Source: Synoicihabitans lomoniglobus (GTDB taxonomy: Bacteria; Verrucomicrobiota; Verrucomicrobiia; Opitutales; Opitutaceae). From it: a DNA stretch of 64,000 bases. Below, piece by piece: positions 23,731-32,403 of the stretch (positions are counted from its first letter, which is position 1; every line of letters begins with the position of its first letter). A program made the translations under genes and the position numbers. The stretch covers positions 5,327,501-5,391,500 of the forward strand of contig NZ_CP119075.1 of the NCBI RefSeq assembly GCF_029023725.1, given 5' to 3'. The notes below the pieces were generated by a model, which had not been told where the DNA came from, searched no databases, and was given only the letters and a program-made list of their open reading frames with translations.

Positions 23731-24335
23731 ACCGTGGCGGCGAGGATCTCGTGGCCGGCGGGAGTGGGATGGATGCCGTCGGACTGATTCAAATTGGTGA
23801 CGCCTCCGACGCCTTCGAGTAAAAACGGAATGAGAGCGGCGTCGTTGGCGGCGGCGATATCCGGGTAGATGGCGGCGAAGTCCGGAGCGTATTCACCCAT
23901 GCTGGTGGGCATTTGCATGCCCGCGATGACCAGACGGACATCGGGATTTTTGGCGCGCACCCGATCGATGATTTGCTGGAGATTGGTGCGCAAGAGATCG
24001 AGCGGCAGGCCGCGCAGGCCATCGTTGGCCCCGAGTTCGAGCACGAAGACGTCGACGGGCTGGCGCAGCACCCAGTTGATGCGTCGGAGTCCGCCGGAGG
24101 AGGTTTCGCCACTGAGTCCGGCGTTGATGACGCGGTAGGGCAGACCGGCGGCCTCGATGCGGTCTGCGATGAGCGCGGGAAAGGCGGTTTCGGTGGGGTC
24201 GTCGAGGCCGTAACCCGCCGTCAGGCTGTCCCCGTAGAAGAGGATGGTGGCGGGTTTGGCGTCGGCTCCGGCGACGCCGTGTGCGGCGAGCGAGGAAACG
24301 ATAACCAGAAAGATAAGCCGAACGGACTTCGTCAT
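23694..24335 (-). CDS. tesA: GDSL-type arylesterase / TesA-like lysophospholipase
   Basis: 213 residues from MTKSVRLIFLVIVSSLAAHG at 24335, a signal peptide. SGNH motifs: block I ILFYGDSLTAGYGL with the serine nucleophile, block II NAGLSGETSSGG, block III ELGANDGLRG and block V DGIHPTPAGHEIL. It should hydrolyse esters or thioesters in the periplasm. It is divergent, across 42 bp, from the ABC transporter gene at 24378, the same tesA-ybbA neighbourhood seen in many bacteria. Confidence 0.93.
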   Translation of the reverse strand: MTKSVRLIFLVIVSSLAAHGVAGADAKPATILFYGDSLTAGYGLDDPTETAFPALIADRIEAAGLPYRVINAGLSGETSSGGLRRINWVLRQPVDVFVLELGANDGLRGLPLDLLRTNLQQIIDRVRAKNPDVRLVIAGMQMPTSMGEYAPDFAAIYPDIAAANDAALIPFLLEGVGGVTNLNQSDGIHPTPAGHEILAATVWQTLQPLLATP

Positions 24336-24377
24336 TTGCACATTAGGGGACGCCGGGTTTGCTTCACGGTTCCGTTC

Positions 24378-25061
24378 ATGAGTGTGCAATCAATCTTGAA
24401 AGTCCAGCGCTTGACCAAGAGCTATCCGACCGCGTCGGGTCAGTTGACGGTGTTGCAGGACGTTAGTTTCGATTTGGAGGGCGGGCAATCGCTCGCCATC
24501 CTGGGTCCCTCCGGCAGTGGCAAGACCACCCTGCTGGGGTTGTGTGCGGGGCTCGATCGCCCGACCAGCGGAGACGTGGTCGTGGCGGGCGAGCCCATCG
24601 GCGCGATGAGCGAGGACGAGCGAGCGCGGGTGCGCAACGAGCACGTGGGTTTCGTGTTTCAAAATTTCCAATTGGTGCCGACGTTGACCGCGCTCGAGAA
24701 CGTGCTGGTGCCACTGGAGCTGCGAGGCGCGGGAGGGGCCCAGGCCGAGCGAAAGGCGACGGAGTTGTTGGCGCGCGTCGGTCTGGGGCAGCGCACGGAT
24801 CACTATCCGGTGCAGTTGTCGGGAGGGGAGCAACAGCGCGTGGCATTGGCGCGGGCATTCATCAACGAGCCCAAGATTTTGTTTTGTGATGAACCGACGG
24901 GCAACCTGGACGGCGCGACGGCGCAGACCGTGCAGGACCTGATTTTCGGGCTGAACCATGAGAACGGCACCACGCTGGTGATGGTGACGCATGACCTCGA
25001 ACTGGCCAAACTCTGCGGCAACGTCCTCCGCCTCAAAAACGGCGCCGTAGTCGACGCGTAG
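24378..25061 (+). CDS. ybbA: ABC transporter ATP-binding protein (LolD/YbbA type)
   Basis: 227 residues from MSVQSILKVQRLTKSYPTAS. Walker A GPSGSGKTT (about 42-50), Q-loop FVFQNFQLVPTLTALENV, signature LSGGEQQRVALARAF and Walker B ILFCDEPTGNLDG. The MacB/LolD family drives FtsX-type permeases that move lipids or lipoproteins or act mechanically across the envelope. Its permease (25560-28073) is downstream, but a GxxExxY cassette now lies between them. Confidence 0.93.
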   Translation: MSVQSILKVQRLTKSYPTASGQLTVLQDVSFDLEGGQSLAILGPSGSGKTTLLGLCAGLDRPTSGDVVVAGEPIGAMSEDERARVRNEHVGFVFQNFQLVPTLTALENVLVPLELRGAGGAQAERKATELLARVGLGQRTDHYPVQLSGGEQQRVALARAFINEPKILFCDEPTGNLDGATAQTVQDLIFGLNHENGTTLVMVTHDLELAKLCGNVLRLKNGAVVDA

Positions 25062-25078
25062 CGCCGGAGGTTTTTTTA

Positions 25079-25534
25079 TTTTGCCCACGGAACACACGAA
25101 AAACACGGAAGGAAAAACAATGAGTGATCTCGTTTATGAAAAAGAAACGTATGATGTGATTGGCGCCTGCTTCGAGGTCTACAAGGAGAAGGGCTGCGGG
25201 TTTCTGGAGGCAGTTTTTCAAGAGTGTCTGGAGCTTGAATTAGGAGACCGAAAAATCCCGTTCGTAGCCCAGCCCAAGTTACAATTGGACTATAAAGGTC
25301 GACCATTGAAACAGACCTACTCGCCCGACTTCATCTGCTTTGATAAGGTCTTGTTGGAGATTAAAGCGGTTTCCACTTTGGTGGATGAGCATCGTGCGCA
25401 GGTTCAAAATTATCTTCACGCTACGAAACTACGGGTTGGGTTGTTGGTTAACTTTGGCCATTTCCCTCTAGTTCAGCACGAACGCTTCGTTCTTTAGTAA
25501 TTTCCGTGTCATCCGTGTTTTCCGTGGGCAAAAA
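25079..25534. mobile_element. GxxExxY cassette bounded by inverted repeats
   Basis: The left end (25079-25110) reads TTTTGCCCACGGAACACACG and on to ACACGGAA. The right end (25499-25534), read on the other strand, gives TTTTGCCCACGGAAAACACG then GATG and ACACGGAA. The first 14 bases are identical and the later ACACG blocks align, so the gene 25120-25497 is enclosed by inverted repeats. The cassette lies between an ABC ATPase and its permease, two genes normally adjacent, which points to insertion. No transposase is encoded; movement would need one in trans or another route. Confidence 0.8.
25120..25497 (+). CDS. GxxExxY protein
   Basis: 125 residues from MSDLVYEKETYDVIGACFEV. The family motif appears as GCGFLEAVFQE (G-x-x-E-x-x-F/Y), followed by the PD-(D/E)XK-like core: SPDFICFDKVLLEIKAVSTL with D, E and K residues, and QVQNYLHATKLRVGLLVNFG. 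Such proteins look like small nucleases, but their role is unknown. The gene is the cargo of an inverted-repeat cassette inserted in an ABC operon. Confidence 0.92.
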   Translation: MSDLVYEKETYDVIGACFEVYKEKGCGFLEAVFQECLELELGDRKIPFVAQPKLQLDYKGRPLKQTYSPDFICFDKVLLEIKAVSTLVDEHRAQVQNYLHATKLRVGLLVNFGHFPLVQHERFVL

Positions 25535-25559
25535 TTCTAACATCCCGTTCATCCTTAAA

Positions 25560-28073
25560 ATGGCTTGGCGGGATTCGCGGGCTTCGCGGCGGCGGTTGGT
25601 GCTGGCGTCGTTTTCGATCGTGCTGGGGATCGCCGCGCTGGTGGCCATCGGCTCGTTCAATGCGAATCTGCGCGATGCCATCGACGCGCAGGCGCGCACG
25701 TTGCTCGGGGCCGATCTGCGGGTGCAGGGGCGCACGGCGTTTTCTCCCGATGTCGCGGTGGCACTCGATGCGCTGGGCGGGAAGCAGGCGGAGGAAGTGG
25801 CTTTGTCGACGATGATCGTTTTTCCGACGGCGGAAAACCGCACGCGGTTGGCGACGTTGCGGGCGTTGGGCGGGGGATATCCGTTTTACGGCACGTTCCA
25901 AACCGTGCCGGCCGACGCCCCGGCACGTCTCGCCGCGGGCGGGCGCGTGGCCGTGCTGGAAGAGACCTTGATGGCGCAGTTTGGGGTGCAGGTCGGCGAT
26001 CCGATCAAACTCGGCACCAACGAATTTACGGTGGTGGGGGCTTTGCAGCAGATTCCCGGCGATTCGGCGGTGGTGGCGATGCTGTCGCCGCGGGTGTTTA
26101 TTCCCCGGGACGAGTTGGAGAATGCGGGACTGCTCGGACCCGGCAGTATGGCGCGGCATCGGCGTTACATCGTCTTCGATGACGGCAGTGACGCGCTGGA
26201 AGTCGAGCGGCGCATGCGCAAGCAATTCCGCGAGGAGCATCTCGGCTACGACACCGTGGAGGAGCGCAAGCGGGAACTCGGACAGGCGCTGCGCAACGTG
26301 TATCAGTTTCTGAGTCTGGTCGGTTTCGTGGCGCTGTTTTTGGGCGGCATCGGCGTGGCGAGTGCGATCCATGTGCACATCCGCCAAAAGATTCCGACGG
26401 TCGCGGTTTTACGTTGTCTGGGGGCGAGCTCGGGCACGGCGTTTGGCGTGTATCTGGTGCAGGGTCTGGCGCTGGGCTTGATCGGATCGGCGGTGGGAGC
26501 GGCGCTGGGTGTCGGGGTGCAATTGGCGTTGCCCGAGATCGTTGCCGGGATGTTGCCGGTGGATGTCGATTTTTCGATTGCCTGGGGCGTCGTGTTCAAA
26601 GGGGCGGCGGCGGGTTTGGTGATCTGTGCGCTTTTCACGTTGTTGCCGTTGCTGGCGGTCCGGCGGGTCTCTCCGCTGATGGCGATTCGCGCGACGGTGG
26701 CGGAGAGTGAAGCGGCCAAGGATCCGTGGCGGTGGGTGGTGTATGCCGCGATTCTCGGCACGGTGGCGGTGTTTGCCATGCGGCAGGCGCCGCGATGGCA
26801 GGTGGGGGTGGGGTTTGTGGTGACCCTGCTCGTGAGTTTTCTGGTGCTCGGCGCACTGGGCAAGGGCGTGGCGTGGGCGGCGCGCAAGTTCACCCCGAAG
26901 CGGGCGCCGTATGTGGTGCGGCAGGGCATCGCCAATCTGCACCGGCCCAACAACCGCACGATCCTGCTGCTGTTGGCGCTGGGCTTGGGCACGTTTCTCA
27001 TTGTCACGCTGGCGCTCACGCGGGCGACCTTGCTCGCGCAGATCGCGGGCAGCGGGGGCGCGGATCGGCCGAACTTGCTGTTCTTCGATATTCAGGACGA
27101 TCAGATCGATCCGTTGCGCGACGTGCTGATCCGGGAGGGCGCTCCGCTGCAGGCCGATGCGCCGATCGTGACGATGCGGGTCAGCAAGGTGAATGATCGT
27201 TCCGTGACGTCGATTCTGCGCGACAAGTCCAACGATATCGCCGACTGGACGTTGCGGCGTGAGTATCGCTCGACCTTCCGCGATCACCTCAATGAGCGGA
27301 CGGAGAAACTCGTCGGGGGCGAGTTTACCGGTCGGGTCGAGTCCGACGTGGACGTGATCCCCATCTCCATGGAAGTGGGTTTGGCCGATCAGATGAAGGT
27401 CAAGTTGGGGGACGAAATCGAATGGGACGTGCAGGGGCTGCCCATGCTCAGTCGCATCACCAGTTTGCGCGAAGTCGAGTGGCGGCGCATGGAGCCGAAC
27501 TTTTTTGTGGTCTTTCCGGCGGGGGTGCTGGAGCCCGCGCCCAAGTTTTACGTGGCGGCGACACGGGTGGCGACGCCGGCGGATTCGGCGCGCGTGCAAC
27601 AGTCCGTGGTCGGATTGTTGCCCAACGTATCCGCCATAGACCTACAACTCGTGCTGGAGACGCTCGACGGCATTTTCTCCAAAGTGCAGTTCGTCATCCA
27701 ATTCATGGCGCTGTTCACGGTGGTGACCGGAGTGATCGTGTTGGCGGGGGCGGTGATGAGCGGGCGCTTCCAACGTCTGCGCGAAGTCGTGTTGTTGCGC
27801 ACCCTGGGAGCGACCGGCCGACAGCTCTGGCAAATCCAGCTCGTGGAATACGCGGTGCTCGGCGTGTTGGCGGCGGTGGTGGGGTGCGGTCTGGCGGTGG
27901 CAGCCAATGCGTTGCTGGCGCACTTCGTTTTCCAAACGGCGGGCGTGTTTTCACTGCTGACACTGGTCGTCTCGCTGGTGTTGGTGACGGCAATCACGCT
28001 GATCACCGGCATCCTCGCCAACCGCGGGGTGACCAACCACCCGCCGTTGGAAGTGCTGCGGGCGGAGGGCTGA
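25560..28073 (+). CDS. ybbP: ABC transporter permease, FtsX/YbbP type
   Basis: 837 residues from the ATG at 25560; an in-frame GTG at 25506 lies inside the cassette's right repeat, so the native 5' end may have been changed by the insertion. MacB-type layout: helix near the N-terminus (VLASFSIVLGIAALVAIGSF), large periplasmic part, FtsX block of three helices (about 255-385), a middle pair of helices, second periplasmic part and a final FtsX block (FVIQFMALFTVVTGVIVLAG to the end). Works with the ATPase at 24378. Confidence 0.92.
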   Translation: MAWRDSRASRRRLVLASFSIVLGIAALVAIGSFNANLRDAIDAQARTLLGADLRVQGRTAFSPDVAVALDALGGKQAEEVALSTMIVFPTAENRTRLATLRALGGGYPFYGTFQTVPADAPARLAAGGRVAVLEETLMAQFGVQVGDPIKLGTNEFTVVGALQQIPGDSAVVAMLSPRVFIPRDELENAGLLGPGSMARHRRYIVFDDGSDALEVERRMRKQFREEHLGYDTVEERKRELGQALRNVYQFLSLVGFVALFLGGIGVASAIHVHIRQKIPTVAVLRCLGASSGTAFGVYLVQGLALGLIGSAVGAALGVGVQLALPEIVAGMLPVDVDFSIAWGVVFKGAAAGLVICALFTLLPLLAVRRVSPLMAIRATVAESEAAKDPWRWVVYAAILGTVAVFAMRQAPRWQVGVGFVVTLLVSFLVLGALGKGVAWAARKFTPKRAPYVVRQGIANLHRPNNRTILLLLALGLGTFLIVTLALTRATLLAQIAGSGGADRPNLLFFDIQDDQIDPLRDVLIREGAPLQADAPIVTMRVSKVNDRSVTSILRDKSNDIADWTLRREYRSTFRDHLNERTEKLVGGEFTGRVESDVDVIPISMEVGLADQMKVKLGDEIEWDVQGLPMLSRITSLREVEWRRMEPNFFVVFPAGVLEPAPKFYVAATRVATPADSARVQQSVVGLLPNVSAIDLQLVLETLDGIFSKVQFVIQFMALFTVVTGVIVLAGAVMSGRFQRLREVVLLRTLGATGRQLWQIQLVEYAVLGVLAAVVGCGLAVAANALLAHFVFQTAGVFSLLTLVVSLVLVTAITLITGILANRGVTNHPPLEVLRAEG

Positions 28074-28100
28074 GATCGTCGAGTCGCGGTCAACGCACTC

Positions 28101-28122
28101 GGCGGTTTCCGGCGAAACCGCC
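28101..28122. terminator. Bidirectional hairpin between convergent genes
   Basis: GGCGGTTTC (28101-28109) pairs perfectly with GAAACCGCC (28114-28122) around a CGGC loop, followed by CTACCTTTA. It lies between the convergent permease and TonB-like genes. The sequence looks like a dispersed REP unit used as terminator; the lack of a long T-run makes the mechanism uncertain. Confidence 0.65.
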
Positions 28123-28128
28123 CTACCT

Positions 28129-28542
28129 TTAGTCCGCGAAGCGGAAGGCGACGGGGACTTGGATGATGTAGGCGGCGGGTTCGCCGTTCCAAACGTAGGG
28201 TCGGAACTTCCACTGCTTCACGGCGGCGAGGGCGGCTTCCCCAAAAGCCGGGGTGGGTTCGCTGAGTTTAAGCGAGACTTCCCGGGGCATGCCGGCCGGA
28301 TCGACGAGCACCACGACCAGCGCGTTGCCCTGCACTTCGTCTCGTCGGGCTTCCTTGGGATAGATCGGTCGCTTGGTTTTGAGAGGTTTTAGACTCTCGG
28401 TCGTAAACACGGGGTAGCGGACGTCGTTGATGGTCACCACGGCGTCGGGCTCCGGCGCAGGGCGAGGTTTGGCGGTGGCAATGGTGACCGGCAGGCTGAG
28501 CAGCGCTAAAACGAGCAGCGAGGAGCGGAAAAGCGATTTCAT
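28129..28542 (-). CDS. TonB C-terminal domain protein
   Basis: 137 residues with signal peptide MKSLFRSSLLVLALLSLPVT. The rest is a TonB-C domain: PIYPKEARRDEVQGNALVVV, VDPAGMPREVSLKLSEPTPA and ALAAVKQWKFRPYVWNGEPA. There is no membrane anchor or proline-rich spacer as in true TonB, so it is a short periplasmic TonB-like protein. Confidence 0.88.
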   Translation of the reverse strand: MKSLFRSSLLVLALLSLPVTIATAKPRPAPEPDAVVTINDVRYPVFTTESLKPLKTKRPIYPKEARRDEVQGNALVVVLVDPAGMPREVSLKLSEPTPAFGEAALAAVKQWKFRPYVWNGEPAAYIIQVPVAFRFAD

Positions 28543-28686
28543 CGTGAGGGAAAGCGAGGCGAACGAGGAGGGTGGGACCGACGCCGAAAGTTGAACCGGT
28601 TCAATGAAAAACGCGAACCCAACCGCCTGCGAGACTGAGCGATGAGGGTTGCCTCGGAGATGCGGTCCGACTCTGTTGCGAGCGAC

Positions 28687-28905
28687 ATGCGCGACGTCAC
28701 CATTTCCAGCGAACCGGCCGAACTTTATAAAATCCTCAAGTTCGAGAACTTGGTCGCGAGTGGCGGCGAGGCGAAGTTCGTCATCAGTGAAGGTCAGGTT
28801 CTGCTCAACGGCGAGGTGGAGACGCGGAAGCGAAAAAAAATAATGGCGGGTGACGTAATCGAATTTGGCGGCGAACAGCTCAAGGTGCGCCTTAAACCGG
28901 CGTAG
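28687..28905 (+). CDS. S4-domain RNA-binding protein (YaaA/YbcJ type)
   Basis: 72 residues from MRDVTISSEPAELYKILKFE at 28687; an upstream ATG at 28642 would add 15 residues not seen in the family. LVASGGEAKFVISEGQVLLN followed by GEVETRKRKKIMAGDVIEF is a complete S4 fold (SGGEAK, V-x-L-N-G-E, R-K-KI). Predicted to bind structured RNA, perhaps in ribosome maturation. Confidence 0.9.
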   Translation: MRDVTISSEPAELYKILKFENLVASGGEAKFVISEGQVLLNGEVETRKRKKIMAGDVIEFGGEQLKVRLKPA

Positions 28906-29082
28906 AGCGGGCGTCGGCGGGTCTTTTCGCGGACCGTCGCCAGGGAACGGAATGCGACGACGAGGGAACTAATCGCGGAAACATGGCACTCTTCCGGTAA
29001 GTTTCTCGCACGTGGGAGGGTGGCAGCTCTCTGCGAGAGCTTCTCCTGCACATTGTCCGAATCCCCCTCCGCTCAATTCGCC

Positions 29083-29574
29083 ATGAAAATTGCGCTTTCG
29101 CTTCGTCTCTCGTCCCACCGTTCCTCGGTGGCAGCCTTCAGTCTGTTGGAAGTCATGATCGCGGTCATGTTCATCGGGTTGTTCATCTCCATCGGCATAC
29201 CGGCTTTTGCGCGGGTGCGGGAAAACAGCGTCAATGCGGCCGCCGCCAGCACGCTGTTGGTGTTTGGCGATGCGTTTGAATCCTATGCGCGCACCAACGG
29301 GGATTGGCCGGACGATGTCCCCGTCGGCGTGGTCCCTCCGGAGATGCAAGGGCGGATCAATCGGGTGCAATGGGAAACGCCCGCTCCCGGCGGTGGAGTC
29401 TGGGATTGGGAATGCGACCGGGCGAGTGGGCGAGTGGGGATCGCGATTGTGGGCAGCTTGCTGGCGCTGGACGAAATGGTCGCGATTGATGCGCTCATTG
29501 ATGACGGGAATCTCGCCAAGGGCCACTTCCGGCGTCTGCCCAGCGGGAAACCGATGTGGTTGCTCGCGGAGTAG
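29083..29574 (+). CDS. Type IV pilin-like prepilin protein
   Basis: 163 residues from MKIALSLRLSSHRSSVAAFS. The prepilin motif AFSLLEVMIAVMFIGLFISI follows, though alanine replaces the usual glycine before the phenylalanine cleavage site. The mature part begins FSLLEVMIAV with the conserved Glu5. It is a minor pseudopilin candidate; no other pilus gene is nearby. Confidence 0.8.
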   Translation: MKIALSLRLSSHRSSVAAFSLLEVMIAVMFIGLFISIGIPAFARVRENSVNAAAASTLLVFGDAFESYARTNGDWPDDVPVGVVPPEMQGRINRVQWETPAPGGGVWDWECDRASGRVGIAIVGSLLALDEMVAIDALIDDGNLAKGHFRRLPSGKPMWLLAE

Positions 29575-29680
29575 AGTCGACGTCCCCCCACGTGGTGGCG
29601 GTGGGCTGCTGCCGCGACTTGGTGAACGCATATCCGCGACGGGATGCCCATCCTCGAAAAAGTCGCCACGTTGGACGGGC

Positions 29681-30490
29681 ATGAAACGCCCCGTATTCGC
29701 TTTCCTACTGGCTTGTTTGTCGCTGGTCGCGCCGTCGACCGGAGCGGCGCAAGACGCACCGACCAACATCGAGGTGCCGGACTGGGCCCACCCGGGTTCG
29801 GCGACGCGCACGCAGGTCGCGCCGCCGGCGGACTTCCGGCGCGAGTCGACAATCTGGGCGGAGCCCATCGGAGTGTTTGACGGCCAAGCGGAAATTGGCA
29901 GCGCCCTGGTCGAGGGCAGTGCGAGTTTTGATGCCGCCACCGGCGACTACACCATCACCTCCGCGGGTTACAACGTGTGGTATACCCGCGATGAATTTCG
30001 CTGCCTCTGGAAAGAAATGTCGGGCGACGTGTCGCTCGCGGCTGACATTGCCTATCCGGACCCGGACGGCTTTGGCGATCGCAAGGCAGTGTTGGTGATC
30101 CGGGAGAGCCTCGATGATGACGCCAAAATGGCGGTCGTGGCCTTGCATGGTCTCGGTATGATCCACCTCGCGCAACGACCGGCGACGGGGGCGCGGGTCA
30201 AGGACATGGAATATCGCATCGGGGGACGCGGTCGGCCGGAAGGCGAGCATCCCGACAGCCTGTCGCCCGTGATGGCGGGTCGGCTCGGCATGGAAAAGAA
30301 GGGCGACCAGTTTTCGCTATGGGTGAGTCTTGAAGGCGAGCCGTTGAGTCGGTTCGGACCCCCGATCGAGCTCAAGCTCACCGAGCCGTTTTACGTGGGC
30401 ATCGGCTTCTGCTCCCACCTGCCCGTGACGCTGGACACGGCGGTGCTGTCCAACGTCGTGCTCGAAAACGAGGCCGGCAAAGTGCGCTAG
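29681..30490 (+). CDS. Secreted DUF1349-like beta-sandwich protein
   Basis: 269 residues from MKRPVFAFLLACLSLVAPST at 29681, a signal peptide ending near GAAQ. The mature part has NVWYTRDEFRCLWKEMSGDV, SLAADIAYPDPDGFGDRKAV and YVGIGFCSHLPVTLDTAVLS, a pattern seen in concanavalin-like DUF1349 and TolB-associated proteins. A carbohydrate or glycan ligand is possible but not shown. Confidence 0.7.
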   Translation: MKRPVFAFLLACLSLVAPSTGAAQDAPTNIEVPDWAHPGSATRTQVAPPADFRRESTIWAEPIGVFDGQAEIGSALVEGSASFDAATGDYTITSAGYNVWYTRDEFRCLWKEMSGDVSLAADIAYPDPDGFGDRKAVLVIRESLDDDAKMAVVALHGLGMIHLAQRPATGARVKDMEYRIGGRGRPEGEHPDSLSPVMAGRLGMEKKGDQFSLWVSLEGEPLSRFGPPIELKLTEPFYVGIGFCSHLPVTLDTAVLSNVVLENEAGKVR

Positions 30491-30532
30491 CGCGAGCGTG
30501 GCGGTCTTTGTCGGCAGGCTGAGTTACATTCT

Positions 30533-30568
30533 GTTCCGGCGTTCGTAATAGATGGCGTGAGCCGGAAC
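30533..30568. repeat. Inverted repeat between two plus-strand genes
   Basis: GTTCCGGC and GCCGGAAC form an 8-bp stem with a long loop, extended by partly matching flanks and followed by GATTTTTCC. It may end the upstream transcript. Confidence 0.45.
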
Positions 30569-30633
30569 TGTTAGGATGTGATTTTTCCTGCTGCCGACGG
30601 CGGCGGATCACGTCGCCTAACCCAAGTATCCTC

Positions 30634-30843
30634 ATGGCCAATACACCAGAATGCAACGAAGTCTTCAAAGCCGGCAAGCCGCTGCGATGTCCGGTCTGCG
30701 ATCACACCCGGTTCTGGTCGCGGGAAACGTTGATGAACACGCGGGGGGCGTCGTTCTTCAATTTTGACTGGGCCAACAAGGGCGCCACCAACCACGTCTG
30801 CGAGCGGTGCGGCTACGTCTATTGGTTTCTGCCACCCCGGTGA
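30634..30843 (+). CDS. Small zinc-ribbon protein
   Basis: 69 residues. Two CxxC knuckles, CPVC (about 19-22) and CERC (about 56-59), flank a short beta-rich core, giving a treble-clef zinc ribbon. The C-terminus ends in aromatic residues (YVYWFLPPR). Function unknown; similar stand-alone ribbons occur in many bacteria. Confidence 0.75.
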   Translation: MANTPECNEVFKAGKPLRCPVCDHTRFWSRETLMNTRGASFFNFDWANKGATNHVCERCGYVYWFLPPR

Positions 30844-30848
30844 GATCA

Positions 30849-30923
30849 TGTCCGGCGTAAAGCCCGCCCCACCATTAATGTGGCGCAACCAACCGGGATG
30901 TGGGTCGGGCTTTATGCCCGACA
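30849..30923. repeat. REP-like inverted repeat between convergent genes
   Basis: TGTCCGGCGTAAAGCCCGCC (from 30849) and the mirror-image GGTCGGGCTTTATGCCCGAC (to 30922) form long imperfect arms; each arm also holds a short internal hairpin (GGGCTTTATGCCC). It sits between the convergent zinc-ribbon and CvfB-like genes and probably terminates both. Confidence 0.7.
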
Positions 30924-30937
30924 GTGTCTACTGGTTC

Positions 30938-31789
30938 CTATGCGCGCGGCGGTGGCGCGAGCAGACGGATGCCGTCGCTTTCGATGACGATGCGGCGTTC
31001 GGCGTAGAGTTTGCCGATGGCCTGCTTGAAGGCCTTTTTACTCACGCCGAACATGTCGCGGATCTCCGCCGGGTCACTGCGATCGTGGTAGGGCAGGTGG
31101 CCGTCGGCGCGGGCCAATTCGAGCACGATTTTCTGGGCAATCGGGCCGATGCGGTCGAAGCCGGCCTCATTGAGGGTGACATCGATCTTCCCGTCCATGC
31201 GCGTGCGCAGGATCCAGCCGTCAAACGATTGGCCGATGGCGAGCGTGGCGGGCACATCGTCGGCGTAGAGCAGGCCGCGATGTTGGTGGTCGATGATCGC
31301 CAGATAGCCCAGCGGAGATTGCCCGGCGATCAGGAGGCGCACGGGTTGGCGGTCGGCGTAATCGGCGGGGGTGAGGTCGAGAAAACGATTCACGCGGGCG
31401 CTGGCCACGATGCGGTTGGAGCGATCATCCATGTGGGCGTGGACCACGACCCAGTCGCCGACCTTGAGCGGCCCGGCCCACTCGCGACGCGGGAGAAACA
31501 GATCCTTGCTGAGGCCCCAGTCGAGAAACGCGCCGAGGTTTTGGTCGACGCTCACGACGCGCAGAAAGGCGAACTCCCCCACCTGCACGTGCGGGGTCTC
31601 GGTGGTGGCCACGAGTCGATCCTTGCTGTCGAGGTAGACGAACACGTCGACGCTGCGTTCCGGCACGATATCGGGCGTGCGGAAGGTGCCGGGGAGGAGG
31701 ATTTCGCCGAGCTGATCTCCGTCCAGGTAAAACCCGGGGGAGGCTTCGTGGAGGACGGTGAGGGTGTTGCGCTTGCCGATGGTGACCAT
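30938..31789 (-). CDS. S1-like RNA-binding protein, CvfB family
   Basis: 283 residues from MVTIGKRNTLTVLHEASPGF at 31789. Several S1-like beta barrels, for example VDVFVYLDSKDRLVATTETP and LGAFLDWGLSKDLFLPRREW, then a C-terminal winged helix (SDPAEIRDMFGVSKKAFKQA with IGKLYAERRIVI). CvfB/YitL proteins bind RNA and affect virulence or stress genes in Firmicutes; the role here is unknown. Confidence 0.9.
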   Translation of the reverse strand: MVTIGKRNTLTVLHEASPGFYLDGDQLGEILLPGTFRTPDIVPERSVDVFVYLDSKDRLVATTETPHVQVGEFAFLRVVSVDQNLGAFLDWGLSKDLFLPRREWAGPLKVGDWVVVHAHMDDRSNRIVASARVNRFLDLTPADYADRQPVRLLIAGQSPLGYLAIIDHQHRGLLYADDVPATLAIGQSFDGWILRTRMDGKIDVTLNEAGFDRIGPIAQKIVLELARADGHLPYHDRSDPAEIRDMFGVSKKAFKQAIGKLYAERRIVIESDGIRLLAPPPRA

Positions 31790-31836
31790 GGGATTTGAGG
31801 AGGAGGAATGAGGCGCGGCCGGCGAAATTGTCCGAC

Positions 31837-32196
31837 TTACTTGCGAAAGCCGTTTTCCAAGACGAACCACTTGGCGGGCATATCCTTGAGCGGCTCGCGC
31901 AATTTGTCCAATTCGGCGGCGCAGCCATGGAGTTCGAGCGTGACGGTTTCGGCCAGCTGGCCGGCCTCTTGAATGAGCGATGCCACGTTCTGCAAATGCA
32001 CGAGCAGGCCTGCCGCGTTCTCGTAACCTTCGCGGCAGTGGGCCATGTCACCGTCGAAACTGAAGCCGTAGTAGAGGCAACCGCTCTCGGTTTGCGCCTT
32101 GGCGACGAAGAGCTCGGTGAGCGCACGGAACGCGTCGGCGCAGCCGGGCTTAATTTTGAAGTAAGGAACGATGGTAACGCAGGTATCGGTGGTCAT
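31837..32196 (-). CDS. Antibiotic biosynthesis monooxygenase (ABM) domain protein
   Basis: 119 residues from MTTDTCVTIVPYFKIKPGCA at 32196. The ferredoxin-like ABM fold shows FRALTELFVAKAQTESGCLY with YGFSFDGDMAHCREGYENA and ALLVHLQN-like spacing. Members dimerise and are often of unknown substrate. Start chosen because the upstream extension is not family-like. Confidence 0.85.
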   Translation of the reverse strand: MTTDTCVTIVPYFKIKPGCADAFRALTELFVAKAQTESGCLYYGFSFDGDMAHCREGYENAAGLLVHLQNVASLIQEAGQLAETVTLELHGCAAELDKLREPLKDMPAKWFVLENGFRK

Positions 32197-32403
32197 GGTG
32201 GCTGGGGAAATTGAAAGGCTAAAACGCTGAGAACGGGCGTGTGCGAAAAACGGTGCGTGGGTCGGAGGCAAGGCAGAGGGAGAACCGAGGGAATAGGAAA
32301 CTAAAACATCAATCGGAACCGCGTGAATCGTGCGGAGGGCGGCGAAATTGAAATGTCATTTTTTATCAAGCAATCCGGGGCGGATTCCTGCTAGGCTGCC
32401 GTC

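Noticed and set aside
30764..31798. Long plus-strand frame opposite the CvfB-like gene
   Set aside because: It mirrors the CvfB coding sequence and has the Gly/Val/Glu-rich look of GC-rich shadows.
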